The notes under the pieces are model-generated. The model was given only the letters and a program-made list of their open reading frames with translations. It was not told where the DNA came from and ran no database searches. A program made the position numbers and the translations under genes. A stretch of DNA of 64,000 nucleotides, taken from NCBI GenBank assembly GCA_026225945.1, contig JAMJFZ010000289.1:2162001-2226000 (forward strand), in the 5' to 3' direction. The stretch comes from Cricetomys ansorgei. Lineage: Eukaryota; Chordata; Mammalia; Rodentia; Nesomyidae. Below, one piece after another: positions 1 through 13,740 of this stretch (position 1 is its first letter; the number at the start of each line of letters is the position of its first letter).

Positions 1-100
1 CCTAAAATAGAATTATGTGTATACTGTTTTGTTCTCAGGAAGAGTCATTGTCACAGTAGGTTTAGTAGCAGTAATACTTAAATCTAATTTTTTTGCTCTT

Positions 101-246
101 GTTATTGTTTTGAGACAGGGTTTCTCTGTGTATTTCTGGGTGTCTTTGAACTCTCTAGGTAGAGCAAGCTGGCGTTGAACTCGAGAGATCCCCCTGTCTC
201 TGCGTCCTAAGTACTGGGACTAAAGCTATGCATCACGATGTCCAGC
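101..246 (-). mobile_element. B1 SINE, antisense
   Basis: Reverse-complement B1: starts GAGACAGGGTTTCTCTGTGT after a T-rich stretch and ends near the diverged 5' end of the element. Strongly diverged. Confidence 0.85.
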
Positions 247-2230
247 AAGATACAATTGTATTAACAGCTCTTAGTGAACGGCACATTTTAAAGTCTCCGA
301 AAGCTGAATTGTTGCTTTCATTTGTAGATTACACTAAACCTGCATTTTAGATGTTTCAGTGGTAAATATGTTTAAGGGAGTATTTGATAGTGGATTGTGT
401 CTGAGGAGCAGGGTTGCTCTTCTCAAGCAGGAAAACTATGTGGAATGTTAAACTTAGGGAATATAAAAGTAAAATCTGAGTTTAAAAACATCTGAAATCT
501 AAAATCTAAATTCAGGATGGACATCCTATGTGACCAAGGCTCTAATCTTTCCTCTTTCCTTCTCTATTTCCAAATCCTTTTGTGATCAAATTAATTTTAG
601 ATGTATTTCGATGTTTCATCATGTAAAATCTTCCTATGTGATATTTTGTTATCTAGAAGTTCATAATGAGAGCTATGGTATATCTTGGGTGCTGTGCTTC
701 TGTGTTTATAAAATCTGGTGTTAGCAGGCACAGAGATTTTACTATTCTAAAATAATTAAGCATTAATAATTGTGAAAGAAAGCATTTCCTTATAGCAGCT
801 GAATTTGAGAGTTTTGAAGAGCTCCTTGTAAACCATAGTGAAGAATGGGCTTAGAAAGTGAGGGTGTGCTCACTGAAGCCCCCTCAACTCCCTCAGGAGT
901 CCCGCGTGGCCTTTCTCTGAACTGACCTGGACCTCAACCAGCAAGGCTCAGAAGCCATTAGTCACCACAGGCATAGTACAGGGAAAGAAAACGGGCACAT
1001 TAACGACCGCTCTAATGTGCTGTTTTCTCACCAGACGACAACTTCTGATCAGAAATGTGAGCCTGGCTTTTCTTGAGTTAAGTTGTAAACTTTCTCTTTA
1101 TTCCCATCCAAATGCAGCAAAGGGAGATCACAGAAGCAATATACTGAATTTAGAAGTGCTGATTGATGAGGAAGAATAAAAATATCTAATTACATGCAGC
1201 ATTTTATAGCTCAGGGCGTATAAGTAGGCGAAATGATAGATGACACTTGATGATTTCTGAAGAAAAGATTCAAGAAATGGAGAAGCATTTTGGAAAAATA
1301 ATGGACAGTATTTAAAACAGAGTTACTCCTAAGAGCTAGAAGGAAAGTCCTAGAAAATGTCTGTGGAAGAATTGTATAAACCCCAGGTAGACACAGAGAG
1401 CCTTGCCTTCCCGTCCACCCCCAGCTTCCCAGTTCTGTAGTGTTTTTCAGTGAAGCAAAGTTTGTCTCTCTGAGGACTACACTGAGGAATCCCTTAGCTT
1501 AGCCAACAAAGCCACATATTGTTCTGTTTCAGCATTGGCACTTCAGTCTCAGAAACTCAATGGAAATCCTGTCACTGAGTGGGCAGCCAAGGAATGACAG
1601 ACATCTTCAGTACCAGTCCCTCCTCCTGTAGCTAAGAGCTATTGCAGACCGACTGCCAGCTGTGTTTCTGTGTCCATGGGGATGCCCGAGTCTCAGTGCA
1701 TTTTATAAGTACCAGGGACACACTGTGCCCAGGCTCACTGGGGAATTGCCCTGTTCCAGGCAGGCAAAAGGGCAAATTGCAGGAGCCAGAAGTAACTTCT
1801 CTAGAGAATTCATTCTCATCATAGGAGTTACACCTGAGAATTCTGCGCCACAGAGTTGATCCTTCGGTGTGTTTGCGGTCTCCCAAGAAAACACAGTGGC
1901 AGCAGTGAGGGTTTTGTGGGCTCCTGGCTGCAGCTGGAATCTCATATTGACACATTTATCTGCCAGAGCCATCCTTGGAGAAATCCCTGTGCCTGGTTCT
2001 GTCCAAGAAATATGTGTGGCATCTGGTATCTTGGCCCTTCACACTGAAAACATGGTCGAGAACAGGGGCAAACTGCCCAGCAGCCCAAATTCCTTTGTGC
2101 TTCACTAGGGAGTAAGAGAACAGAAGAGAGTAAATCTCCATTCTTAGGAGCATCATTTCCTGAGTCAGTGTTACTGGTCGACTTCATTTTAGACTTCATT
2201 TGCACTGAGTTTAGTTGTCTCCATTGGTTT

Positions 2231-2640
2231 AACCTTGTGTAGGTGTGCTGGTTAGCTTTCCATAAACTTGATATATATTGAGGTCATTTAGGAGTGGAAA
2301 CCTCAGTTGAGAAAATGACTCCATCGTATTGGCCTGTACATAAGTCTCTTGGGATCTTTCTTGATAGATGATTGATGTGCGAGGGTCCAGCCCATGCTGG
2401 GCTGTGCGACCCCTGGGCAGATAGTCCTGGGTTGTGTAAGAAAGCATTCTGAGACAGCACTGAGAGCAAGACAGTAAGCAGCGTTTCCTCCATGGTCTCT
2501 ACTTGAGTTTCTGTCTCCAGGTTTTCTGCTCTGGTGTCCTTCAGTGATGGATCCTGTTGGGGAACTTACTAACTAAATAAACCCCTTTCTCCCCAAGTTG
2601 GTGTTTTAGCACAGCAACAAAGAGAAAAGTAGACGAGCAG
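2231..2640. repeat. Unnamed rodent interspersed repeat, copy 1
   Basis: Matches a common rodent repeat I recognise by its wording (GCTGGTTAGCTTTC near the start, TGATTGATGTG and TCCTGGGTTGT in the middle, AATAAACCCC near the end), though I cannot give the family name with certainty. The same wording recurs, more diverged, at 22770-23130. Confidence 0.6.
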
Positions 2641-3636
2641 GGAATGGTTTATGTGGCAATTTTACTATTGAAAAAGGAGGACAAAGATGGCAAGATGAAT
2701 TTCTTGCCTCCTGAAGCAACGTTTTGTGGTAGTTGAATTGTGCATTCTGGAGCCAGACTGTGTGTTCACATCTTGGCTTCATACTGTGTTGTTACCTGAG
2801 TCAAGGGACTTAGCCTGTGTCTGCTTTCTCATGTATAAGTGAGTGGACCACAAAGATTAAGAGAATAATCGAATAACGTGCTTTGAAAGGTGCCCAGCAT
2901 GTCGTGTGCATCATACTTTCCTGTGTAATCACACAGTCACATATAATGCTGAGCTGTGAGAAGGAAAAGGTAATTGGAAGGTGAATTGGAGAATTAGTGT
3001 CAGTAGTTTGGAGGGAGGAGGCTTGATCTTTTCTTCCCCAAAGTTCTGTTCTTACAAATTTGTTTATAATTAGACATGGATTTTTGAAACAGCATCCAGG
3101 GCATAGAAATGAACAACTTAAAAAAAGTTTTTGTCTTTTCACAGTTGTTAATATGTGAATCTCCTGGAAATCTCTGAAAGCTATGCTTTTGCTTTAATGA
3201 CATCAGAGTGGGCAAAACTGCTTTCTGATTTCTTTTGTTTTAAATCTCTGAAATCAGCAGGAGTAATCCTTTCATCTGGAAACAACTGTCTGCAACTTGC
3301 CACTGAGCTGTCTTCTTTAACCCTTAAGGTAAAGTGCTCCCTGAAGGGGGCATGAGATTCTGTTTCTACACAGCTACCTTATAGCTGAATATGGGCAGCC
3401 CTGCTTGTATCGGTTGTGAACTGTCTGCTCTGCAGATTTGTCATAAACTCTCTAGCCTCCAAGCATGTCCTAAACACTACCCGTCTTTCTGAGTCTTCAT
3501 AGGGGGCATGTATTGACCTAGATTTTATTAGGTATACCAGTACCATTTTTTCTTTCAAAATTATTTAATATTACTTATTTCTAAATATAATCAGATTCAG
3601 AATAGGTTAGTAAATTAGCCATAGAAGGTAGTTTTA

Positions 3637-3641
<5 letters not shown>

Positions 3642-3675
<34 letters not shown>
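3642..3675. repeat. (TA)n microsatellite
   Basis: About 17 uninterrupted TA units, directly at the T-rich 3' end of the neighbouring antisense L1. Confidence 0.95.
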
Positions 3676-3678
<3 letters not shown>

Positions 3679-4320
3679 TTTTATTTATTGTTTTTTTTAT
3701 GCAGCATATTTTGATGTTTTACCTCCTCTAGCTCCTCCAGATCATTGCCATCTCCCTACCCACCCAACTTTATGTTCTTTCTCTTAAAAAAAAAAGTATG
3801 TTTGCACACACACAACAACAACAATAAACCATCAAGTTGGTTTTGTGTTGGCCCACTACTCCTGGGCATGTGGCCTGCCCTGAGGCATGGTGGATATACC
3901 CAGTGATACTCCATTGGAGAAAACTGATTTTCTTTCTTTGCCAGCAACTATCAGTTGCAAATAGCATCTTGGTTAGGAGTGTGACCCTGCATCCCCTCCC
4001 CTCTCCCAGTTCTGTGGCCCCATCAGGCTTGAATCTGTACAGATTTTGTTGTGCATGCTGCCCCAATGTCTATGAGTTCATATGTGCACTGGAACTGTTG
4101 TGTCTGGAGGACACTGTTTCCTTGGAGACATCATGCCCCCTGGCTCTTTCTGCCTCCTGTCCCACATAGATCCCTGAGCCTTGAAGGGAGGGAATTGATG
4201 AGGACCTCCCATACAGGACTGAGTGTTCCATAGACTCTCACTCTCTGCACACTGTCCAGCTGTAGGCTTCTGTATTAATTCTCATCCACTGCAAGAAGAA
4301 GCTTCTCTGATGACGAGAAG
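3676..4320 (-). mobile_element. L1 LINE 3' end, antisense
   Basis: T-rich start followed by the reverse complement of a rodent L1 3' untranslated region: TACCCACCCAACTTTATGTT, then TACTCCTGGGCATGTGGCC, ending GCAAGAAGAAGCTTCTCTGA. No intact L1 reading frame. The 110-codon frame at 3837-4169 is inside this repeat and is not a gene. Confidence 0.75.
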
Positions 4321-4329
4321 GTAGTTTTT

Positions 4330-4400
4330 GAAGGGCTGGTTGCTTAGAATACACAAACCTCTGGGTTTGATTTCCAGCCACACAGAAATCAATCAAGGGG
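4330..4400 (+). mobile_element. ID-like SINE fragment
   Basis: GGCTGGTTGCTTAG followed by a box B-like GGGTTTGATTTCCAGC, resembling the tRNA-Ala-derived head of ID elements. Short and diverged. Confidence 0.4.
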
Positions 4401-5849
4401 TTAATTTTTAGAAAGGTATCTAATAAAATGCAATATTTGTGATTTAGTTTTAAGATCTCCCTATAGCATGGGTAAGCTAAAAACTGTCATGTCCTCCTTT
4501 TCATTAGTTGAAGAATACACAATAAATAACTTGGTTCTCTTGGCAGTTGAGGTTGAGATGCTAGACCCATTGCTGAAGACCACAGAGCTATTTAGATCGC
4601 AATAGATCTAAATATTTAGAGCCAGGGCCTAATCCCAATACTGGGGAAATGTTTCAGACAAGTGTCTGTCTCCATGATAATTCACTGATTGGAATGGAGC
4701 TGGTATTATCAGAGTGCCTTCGGAATCAGGACACAGAAAGCAAACACTGCCCTCTGCTATTGCCCAGAACAAATTGCAGGCATTGGTGTTCTCTGCAGCC
4801 GTTTGACTCCATCATGTTCTGCCTGGTTTTCCAAGTGTGTTTTCCTGTGAAGAGGTAGTGGAGGCCATCTTGTTATCTTCAGGGTAAAGGCCTGTTTTGT
4901 CAAGACCAAGAATGAAGAACTTTTTCTTTATTTTCATATACGCTGTGCTATTTTACATTTTAAGTTAGCATACAAGGTAATGTCCTTCAGTATGATATTT
5001 TCATAATATACCATTATGAAAACTTCATACTTTTTTTTTTTTTGAAAATGAGGAGGAATCATGTAGACTTCTTTAGGCTCTGGAACAATGACTGGCTTTC
5101 TCCTGGAGATGCTGTATGAGGCAGCAGAGGGGTTCAGCTGTCGAAGGGGCTGTGCAAAATAGCTGGAGATGAGGGTTGGAGACAGTGATGAAGGCTTTGC
5201 GGATTAGTGTTCATTCCAAAGAGCTCAATGAAGGACGTGTTGTTAGCAAAAGACTTGTGTGGGTTGAAGCAATTGAAGAAGTTTGTTTTTTGTCTTTTTG
5301 TTTTTTTCTTTTTAAAGGAAAGAGAACATTCCAGTCAGGGAGACATTTCGAAAACCTTTGAAATTATAATGATGTGCTGTTTTGGTTCAGTTTATAACCT
5401 CTGGTTTAATCCTGTGGGGACTCATGTACTGTGGAGATGTCACGGTTTAAGCGGTGTATGTTGCCTTCCTAGTTAGGGCTGTGGGCGTTTGGGCTAAGAT
5501 CATAGCTTTTTACAGTTTTGCTCACAGGATTTCTTCTGCGCACATGTAAGCCCTCTTGTTCTGTGGCTTGTGGGTCTTTCTGTTAATTCAAGATGCTGGT
5601 GGTCCATGCTGAGAAGCTCCTAAGGAAGTGCTGTGCAAACTCTGCCATCTTGTTTAGAACAGAACTTCTGCCTTCTTACTATTGCAACTGTTATGGAACT
5701 TGTAAAATGATTTCTTTGCTGCATATGAAGAACAATTGGATTTAAATCAATATGATTTTAATAAAAGAATTACAATAGCGTCAAGCACTTTCTAATCTTT
5801 ATTTAAAAAAAAAACCATAACGATTGCATTTTATTTCCTTTCTCCTCAG

Positions 5850-5906
5850 AGTTTCATTTTAGTTGGTGTTTTGAATCACTACTGAGAACACTGAACTTTG
5901 AGGAAG
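5850..5906 (+). other. Mpdz: Mpdz 5' untranslated part of start exon
   Basis: A pyrimidine-rich acceptor ending in CTCCTCAG at 5849 opens this exon, so a noncoding exon must lie further 5'. The leader contains no ATG. An in-frame TGA at 5892-5894 lies 15 bases before the start codon, which supports the ATG at 5907 as the true start. A second AG at 5861-5862 could serve as an alternative acceptor. Confidence 0.7.
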
Positions 5907-5922
5907 ATGCTGGAAACCATAG
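5907..5922 (+). CDS. Mpdz: Mpdz coding exon 1 (start codon, residues 1-5)
   Basis: Only 16 coding bases are present: ATG CTG GAA ACC ATA and the first base of the next codon. They give MLETI, the conserved MUPP1 N-terminus. A purine at -3 makes the initiation context acceptable. The donor at 5923 reads GTAAGA. The codon split after one base is completed by AC at 8120, giving Asp and continuing IDKNRAL. Confidence 0.93.
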
Positions 5923-8900
5923 GTAAGACTTCCTCTTTTCTCCATTTTTTCAGAACTGAACTTGCTTCCACCGTTCTTTCAGTACTGTGTTCTGCACAGC
6001 GGTTACACCTTATATTTAAATTCTTTTATCCAGTAGAATTGAACTAGGTAGTCGATTTCTGTATTTGTGCAGTCTTATTCACATAGTTTTAAAGAACAGA
6101 TCATTCATAATAAAAAGTAAACATAGAAGACAGTCTACAAATTTGAATTTTAATAAGATTAATAGAAGCTCTGTTCTGTTTTATGAACCCAATTATGTCT
6201 TTTGGATGTCACTGGAAAGCTTACCAGAAGTTCATATTGAAACAGGTTTGTTATTCTCGCTTGTATTTGTACAGGTAAAGTACTTCTGAGCGTGTGGCTC
6301 TGCCCAATAGGACAGTAATCGTCTCTCAGATTCCATTTCAAGGAGTTTAGTTTGTGCATGAGGTAATTCAGGCAGAGAGACCCAGATCTCTGGCTTATGT
6401 GTCACTCTTTTTGCCACACTGCAGTGTTGTTTTACAGACAATTGAATACAGAAAGCTGTGTCAGGAGTGGCACACACTGCAGATTCTGACGTTAGCCTTG
6501 TGCCCCCTCCAGGTAGCTCTTGAGAGACTGTGTACTAAAGGGTCTGTGCAGATCTCTGGCACTTTGGTGACTATGGCTGATGCCTCAGCAATTGCCAGTT
6601 TTGAGGGATTGGGGCAGTAAAGGGGAATGGAGCTGTTAGTGGTAATAGTTGACTTTTGATTCCATTCCTGCTTTAATCATAAAATTCTGTGAGAATACAT
6701 TTGCCATGCCTCATTCTGCATTGAAGTCATAGGCCATAAAAACTACTGGATCACATAGGGTAGTTCCTTATAATACAGGAGAAGGAAAGAGGAAGTGTGG
6801 TTTTTGATAAAAAACACCACTTTCTGGATTTTCTTTTGTCAGCAGTAAGTAGGTCGCATTCCTTCTAAATATTGATGAGAAAATTAGTAATAGCTTTGTG
6901 TTTCAAGTTAGCATGAAAATATGACCCAGAACAAACAGAATTTTCATGTATATCTTTATCATTCTTTGCTTAGAATTTCTGCAGGAATGATGTTGCTTAT
7001 TTTGGCTTGTTTGTATGTGTGTCCTCATGAATTGATCATTGAATCATATTGAATGATTTTGCATTTAATTACCCGGTATCTGTGGAATGCCAGATGTGGT
7101 GCTATAAGCACTGTCTCTGGTGACGATCTCGTTTTGATCACTGTGATTGGCAATAGATGTACGTGCTGTCCTCATGACTGTGTTACGATGTTTTTGAACA
7201 ATCTCCATTTGAAAAAACACATTTGACTTACAACGTGTAAGAACCTATGGTTGTATAATTCAGGAATTTGTTGAAATTCACTGGTGGAGACATGCATGTA
7301 AGTTTCTAGGACTATTAGGGCACACTCGAAAAGCTCACTATCATAACATACCAGATTCATAATATGTTTTATAATGATTTGAATTGTATTGCTTTGAAGC
7401 ATTTGTAAATATGCTATTTAATTTTAGGGTAGAGCATTCAAGTGTTAAAACAGTAGTTTTGAAAGGTTGCCTATTATTTAATATTCCTAAGTTAGCAAAT
7501 GTAGAATACTTTATTTCTCAATATATGAAATTATGATATTTTGGATGTGGTCCATCAGTGGTATCCGTACTCACTCACTAACAGGTAAATTATCCATTTT
7601 TTTCTTATGTGTTAGTGCAGTTTCATATATCGTTTTTTAAAAAGAAGAGCTTAGATTTTTAAGGCCAGGCTAGGCTTCCTGTGATTTTCACAGGAGCTGA
7701 AAATCTGGCAGTGAGTTCAGTTGTGCATCATTTGTATCAGTTTCTGTGACTTTACGACTGTTTGCTTGGGTATGTTCTATACCCTCCTCCTGCTTTGACA
7801 TGAACCTCGGTCTAAGAGACTTAAAGGTTTATAGGGAGAAGCTGGCGTCTACCTTAGGTACTAAATCTAATCAGGCATCTAAATTGCTTTGAGCATATGC
7901 AAATATACTATTTCATTTTGAGAAAAATGTTGACAGTATTAAATGTCCTTATAGAGAATTAAAAAATATATACTTTTGTATAGCCTTGTACTCGGTTAAA
8001 ATACGACAATGTTATGCACTTAGGGAGAATTGTTCCAGGATTTCTAAAGACACAGAGTCTTCATAGATTTGACAAGCCTTTGGAAGCCTATTTCTGACTG
8101 ATGCTACTCTCTGCAATAGACAAGAACCGGGCCCTGCAGGCAGCAGAGCGCTTGCAAAGCAAGCTAAAAGAGCGTGGAGACGTTGCGAATGAAGACAAAC
8201 TGAGCCTCCTCAAGTCAGTCCTGCAGAGCCCACTCTTCAGTCAGATTCTGAACCTTCAGACTTCTCTACAGCAGCTGAAAGACCAGGTAGGATCACCACC
8301 CAAGGTGGCCCCCAGTCTCCCAAAAATCTTGTGAAAAAAAGCCTTGTACTTTTCCAAACGCCGACTTCACTATGCGTTAATGAGTAATGAAGACATTTAA
8401 GTCACCAGCAGACGTTTAGGTTCACCGTGGCTTTTCCCTGCTGGTTATTTTTGTTCCCGTTGTTGCGGATGATGTGACATTATGTTGAAAGCTTGTGTGG
8501 ATGCTTAGACAGGAGCCCCTACGGGAGGAAGGCTGATGAAAACGTTTGGGCTGGGCAGCTGCAGACTTGGTTTTCATCATCACTGAACCCCGTTGTTCAT
8601 GTGATCTGGCTAATTCAGATTCAGACATTCGGTATGGCTACAAGATTTCAGAGTAGCCTGGATTTGTATGTTTAATCATGTGTGTGAGGAAGGGAAGTCA
8701 CCTCTGTTTTGACAGTGAAAGGATAATTACATTGTCATCAGTTAGAGGAACTGCAAATTCTCACTTCTTAAGAGTGTGCAAGTGGCACTTGCTTCCATGA
8801 CAGCATCAGATGGTGACAAACATTGGGGTTTCTAAATGTAACAGCGTGTTTCATTCCCTGTAAAAAGGATGAACAGTACAAAGTTTGAACATTTATATTA

Positions 8901-11900
8901 AAACTGGAAGCATATCACATGACAGAGTGAAAACCGAAGTCAGATGTTCTCTGAACTTACTTAATTTAATCACCATTTCACAGGTTTTAAAAATATTTGT
9001 AAAACAGTTCGTATCCTCCCAAGGTTTGAAGTCAATTTAATTATGTTCTCATGTTTGGAGAATTAATTTCATGGTTATGGATGACTTGCTAGCAAATATT
9101 CTGCCTTAAAAGGATAAAAATGAAACTTAACAACTAGTTTCATGATTCAGAGGATGAAGAGTTGTAATGGGATGGATGCTCAGATGCCAACAGATAGATA
9201 GGAGAGGCGCATGCTCAGTGTCATCCCACCTTAACCTAGATTCCCGTGCACGTCTGTAATTTCCCCAGAATAAAAAAGAAGAAACTTCAGAAATATTCTT
9301 TATTGGGTTGATGGGTTAGCTCAGTGAACAGAATGCTTGAATGAACCTGACTTTCATCCCCAGAACCCTCTATTAAACACACAATTGGCAAGCAACAATA
9401 GCAAAGGAATATGGGTTTGGCAGTGTTGGGGAGAGAGAAACAAATGGACCCTATACCCGTACATCGGCACACAGCATCATGCAGACACACAAACACACCC
9501 ACAAACCACTGTTCTCTAGTTAATTTCAGCTTAATGATTTAAAAAAAAAAACATGGTTGTCAATTTAAAAAGGAGCTTTTGTGGTGTGTCTGTGTGTTTC
9601 TTCTTTTAGTAAATTATTGGAAAGATTAGTTTTCAATGTAGAGGGACTTGCAAGCTTTTGGAGAAATCAGTGTCTAGAATATAAACATCAATATGGTGTG
9701 GGGAATTATCTTTTTTTTTTTTTCAGAGTGTAAGGCAATTGAATAGAGGTATTCTTACTGTATTGTGTGAACATACAATTGGAATGAGTGGAAATTTAAG
9801 TCATATACCACGTATGTTAAAATATACTAGTAGTCCAGCAAAGTAGTTGGATCTTTTCCTACTAGCCAGCCTTCTTCAGGGAAGAGGGTTTGTGTCCACT
9901 GCCTCCGAAGGACACAGATGGTCTACAAGTTGCTACACGGTTCTATTATTCCCAATTAGAAACAGGATGTAGCTTTACGACTCTGCGGGCCTATGTGATT
10001 CACGTGGAGCCTTCTGGGGAATCTATTGAGTACTGTAGGGAACCTCACATTCTGTGACCAAGTACAGCCCGCTGTGATTCTTACCACTGATGCAGGAGAG
10101 TGATACTATACTGGAGACAGAGATTATTCCAGGAGGACGTAACATTTATTTAATTCTTAGATGTCTTTAAACTTGTCTCCTTGGCCATTTGTCACATAGA
10201 AGAGAAAACCAGTAGAGAAAGAGGGACATGGGTAGCTGTTCCCTATTTGTCAAGGTGGCAATAAGCAAGATCAACAGGAAGCTACAAGTAGATGTGGGTT
10301 TCTTTACCACTTGGATGATTCACAGCCTGCTTTAGATCTTTTATTTCTTGACATTTCTGCATCTCTCAGAGGGTGGTGACTTTTCCCAGGACTTTGAGAT
10401 GTTTTGGATTTGTATACTGTGACATTTCTTCAGTCTAGTATAGGCAGATGCCATTCTTTACCAATTCCTTTTACTCACGAGATTTTTTTTTTTTCCTCAT
10501 GTGAGTCTGATAAAATTTCAAAAATTGTACTATTTCTCTATTTTAAATTTAATTATAACTATTCTAGACTTTATCATGTTAGATTAAAAATGCAAAATTG
10601 TGTTTATAATTTTAATAATCCATATGAAGAATAAAATCTGTTTCATGCTTTTAATCCAGTGGCCATACACAGTACTCGCTGCTAGTTTTAATTTATTGCC
10701 TTATATCTATACTATGTTCCCAGTGTACAATTTATATGAAGAGCATGTGGAAATTACTGCTTCCATCTTTTTTTTTTTCACTATTGTGAACATCCCCTCT
10801 CTGTGTCCAACATCATTCTCCTGCCTGTTAGAGGAAGTGGATAATTGAAAAGCTTGAGGTGTATACGGCATACTGGAGAACGTGATCATATTGTTGCATT
10901 AATGACAGATGCTGACATGCTGTGTTGAATTAAACCTGCAATTTTTTCCCCTCCTATCCTTCTCATTACTTCTATTCAGTAATGTTTAATTTTTTTCCAA
11001 TTTGCTCCTACAGTATTAAGACTGCCCTTAGAACTCAAACTGTTTCCCTTTGGCAAATTAAACACTTGACAGGTGTGTAACTGAGAGGGCAGAAAAAGCC
11101 ATGCCCCGAAGGGATGTGCTATTTAAATATTGTCAAAAATATTAGCAGGTCTGAGAGTATAATTGATGCCTCTGTTTAACTCTGCCACACTGTGTATTGT
11201 TCTAACGCCAGCTAAAAGGATGTATGCTATTAAACCTGAATAATCTCTAATCGCTCCAGCTCATTTCCCGTTGCACGATTCCTGTTTAAGTGAAAAGGAA
11301 CCGAGACTCTGTGTCAATGATCTGTCAAATGCAGGTTCTCAAGTAGTGTCCTCACTGTCACCTAGTCATCACAGCTATTAACTAGGGGGCTTAATGCGTA
11401 TTCATGGAAAAAAACCTAGCTATTGTGAGAGAAATAAACACGTTAGCAGTTCAATAATAGAAACTTGTCAGCCTTGAGGATATCGGATTTGCATATTTAT
11501 TCTGTGAAGTTGCTCCAGTCCAGTATGGATGTGGATGCTGCTTTCCTGAATAAGTAATTGCCCGGCTTTATGAATGACCACAGCCACTAAATCAGTCTCC
11601 TATGGTACTTTAGGAACGCTGTGAATTACAAGTATTAATTTCACATAAAAACTCAAGACTGGGACTTATTGTACCTTTGCAAGATTAATTTTCAACTATG
11701 GCAACAGAGACTAATTCTAAGACTAGAGAAAAGGCGTGGCTAGCTCAGGTTACCAGGGATGCTTCTCTGGGAAATGAATCTTAGGCCAGGAATATCAGGG
11801 AGGCGGCGGGAGGGGTGTAGGGAGGGCTTGTGAAGGAAATGCAGCATCTGTGGCATATGGCATTCTCTTGCAGTAGTGGTTTGGTTAATATTGCTAGGTT

Positions 11901-13709
11901 CCTAGTTCATCCAACCCCTCGCCATTTCAAAAACATGTTGGTGTGTATATGTTTTATTTAGATGTATAATGTATATGTATATAAACTAAGCTAGACTTTT
12001 CTTTGAAAATTTATAACATCTTTTGAAATAACTGAGAGATGCTAGGTTTACATGGGATTAGAGTTGGCAGAGTAGTTAGATCATTTTAAAAATCACTTTT
12101 ATTTTTGAAGTGCCATCTGCATGCTGTAACATTTTTCATATATTTCTGTTTTTATAAGTTTCACCTGTTTACATTCAAAACAACTTCTGATGACAAACAA
12201 GTTGAACAATGAACAAAAGTGAACACACATACAAACACACTGAAAATACCACAGAAGTCGATCTGTGGATACTTAAGGATCTTGGTCTCTAAAATCTATC
12301 TCATTTAATCTCAGTTTCTGAGGGTCGGGGCAGAACCAAACCAAAAGAAAAAAGAATTGGGGACTGTAAACTTCTTACAGTGAGTTCATTGAATTAAATT
12401 TTTCCATGGCAAAGAGAGGGTTCAGCACACTGACAGTTTTATGAAGTATGTACAAGCATTTATAATGTCTTTGTTGAACATCTGAGATCAGTGAAAACCA
12501 AATGAATAAGGTAAAGTTCTTACTGTTTCGAGGGGGAAATAGAACACAGAAAAACAAGGCGGCACATGCTATGATGGGAAGAGTTACTTAGCTTCAACTA
12601 AAGGAATCGGCCCCACTAGAAGGGACAGTACTTAAGATGGATCATAAAATGAGTCCTTTTCTGCAGAGTTGGGGAAACAGCTACAGGTGGAAGGAAGAAG
12701 AATTGGACGTGTACAGAGTGACTTGCAAATGAGAATGCTGTCTGCAGTAGGTTTTGCTTGTCCTTGAGTTTGGCAGAGCTACTTACTGGTGTGTGATGTA
12801 TAGGACTTGGGGAAGTCATCCCATGCCCATCAGTGCCTGGCACAGGCTTGTCCTCCCAGCAAAGGCTCAGATTGAGAAATCCTGCTACAGAAGAACCACA
12901 CGCACACCTTTATTCTCCAGTGTTCCTTCATGATAAAAGTTTTGAAGAGACTAGGGATGCAGGAGATCTATCTCAGCATAATAAAGTCAATCTATAACAA
13001 GCACATAGTCAACATCATCTCAAAAGGAGTAAAACTTAAAATCAGGAATAGGACCACAGTATAGATACTGACCCCTGTCTTCTGACCCCTGTCCAGCAGG
13101 AAATTTGAGCTGGATCAAGAAGAAGTAAAGGAGGTAAGTTTGTCTTTCTGGGAATGGGTTACCTCACTCAGAATGATTTTTTTTTTCGAGTTCCATCCAT
13201 TTGCCTGCAAAATTCATCTAGTCATTTTTTAAAATAGCTGAGAAATACTCCATTGTGTAGATGTACCACAAATTCTTTATCCATTCTCCACTTGAGGGGC
13301 ATCTAGGCTGTTTCCAGTTTCTGGCTATTATTATTTGTTGTGCAGGTTGTGTCTTACCCAATACCATGGAGATGTTTATATTAGACTGAGGAGGAAAGAA
13401 CCTGTCTCTCTTACCCTAAAGCCAGTGTCTTTTCAGCCTTAAGTTTACATCATTTCTGTCATTTCTGACCTTGGTTCTTTCTGTAAAGTAATGACTGCGA
13501 TTTTTTGTTTGTTTGTTTGTGTTTTTCTGAGCTGAGACAGGGTTTCTCTGTTGTAACTCCGGCTGTCCTGGAATTCACTCTTTTGAAAGGGTGGCCTCAA
13601 ACTCAAAGAGATCTACCTGCCTTTGCCTGCCAAATGCTGAGATCAAAGGTGCAAGCCACCACTACCAGGCAAAAATATGTTTATTTTTTATCTTTATTTA
13701 CGTGTGTGT

Positions 13710-13740
<31 letters not shown>

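Larger units (their letters stand above)
1..5849. other. Upstream noncoding sequence (5' intron of Mpdz)
   Basis: No coding exon or CpG island is visible, so the Mpdz promoter and noncoding exon 1 are probably further upstream. Listed separately: an antisense B1, an unnamed rodent repeat, a TA run and an antisense L1 3' end. The short open frames around 1,600-2,200 overlap on both strands and look like chance. I see nothing else specific in the rest. Confidence 0.6.
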
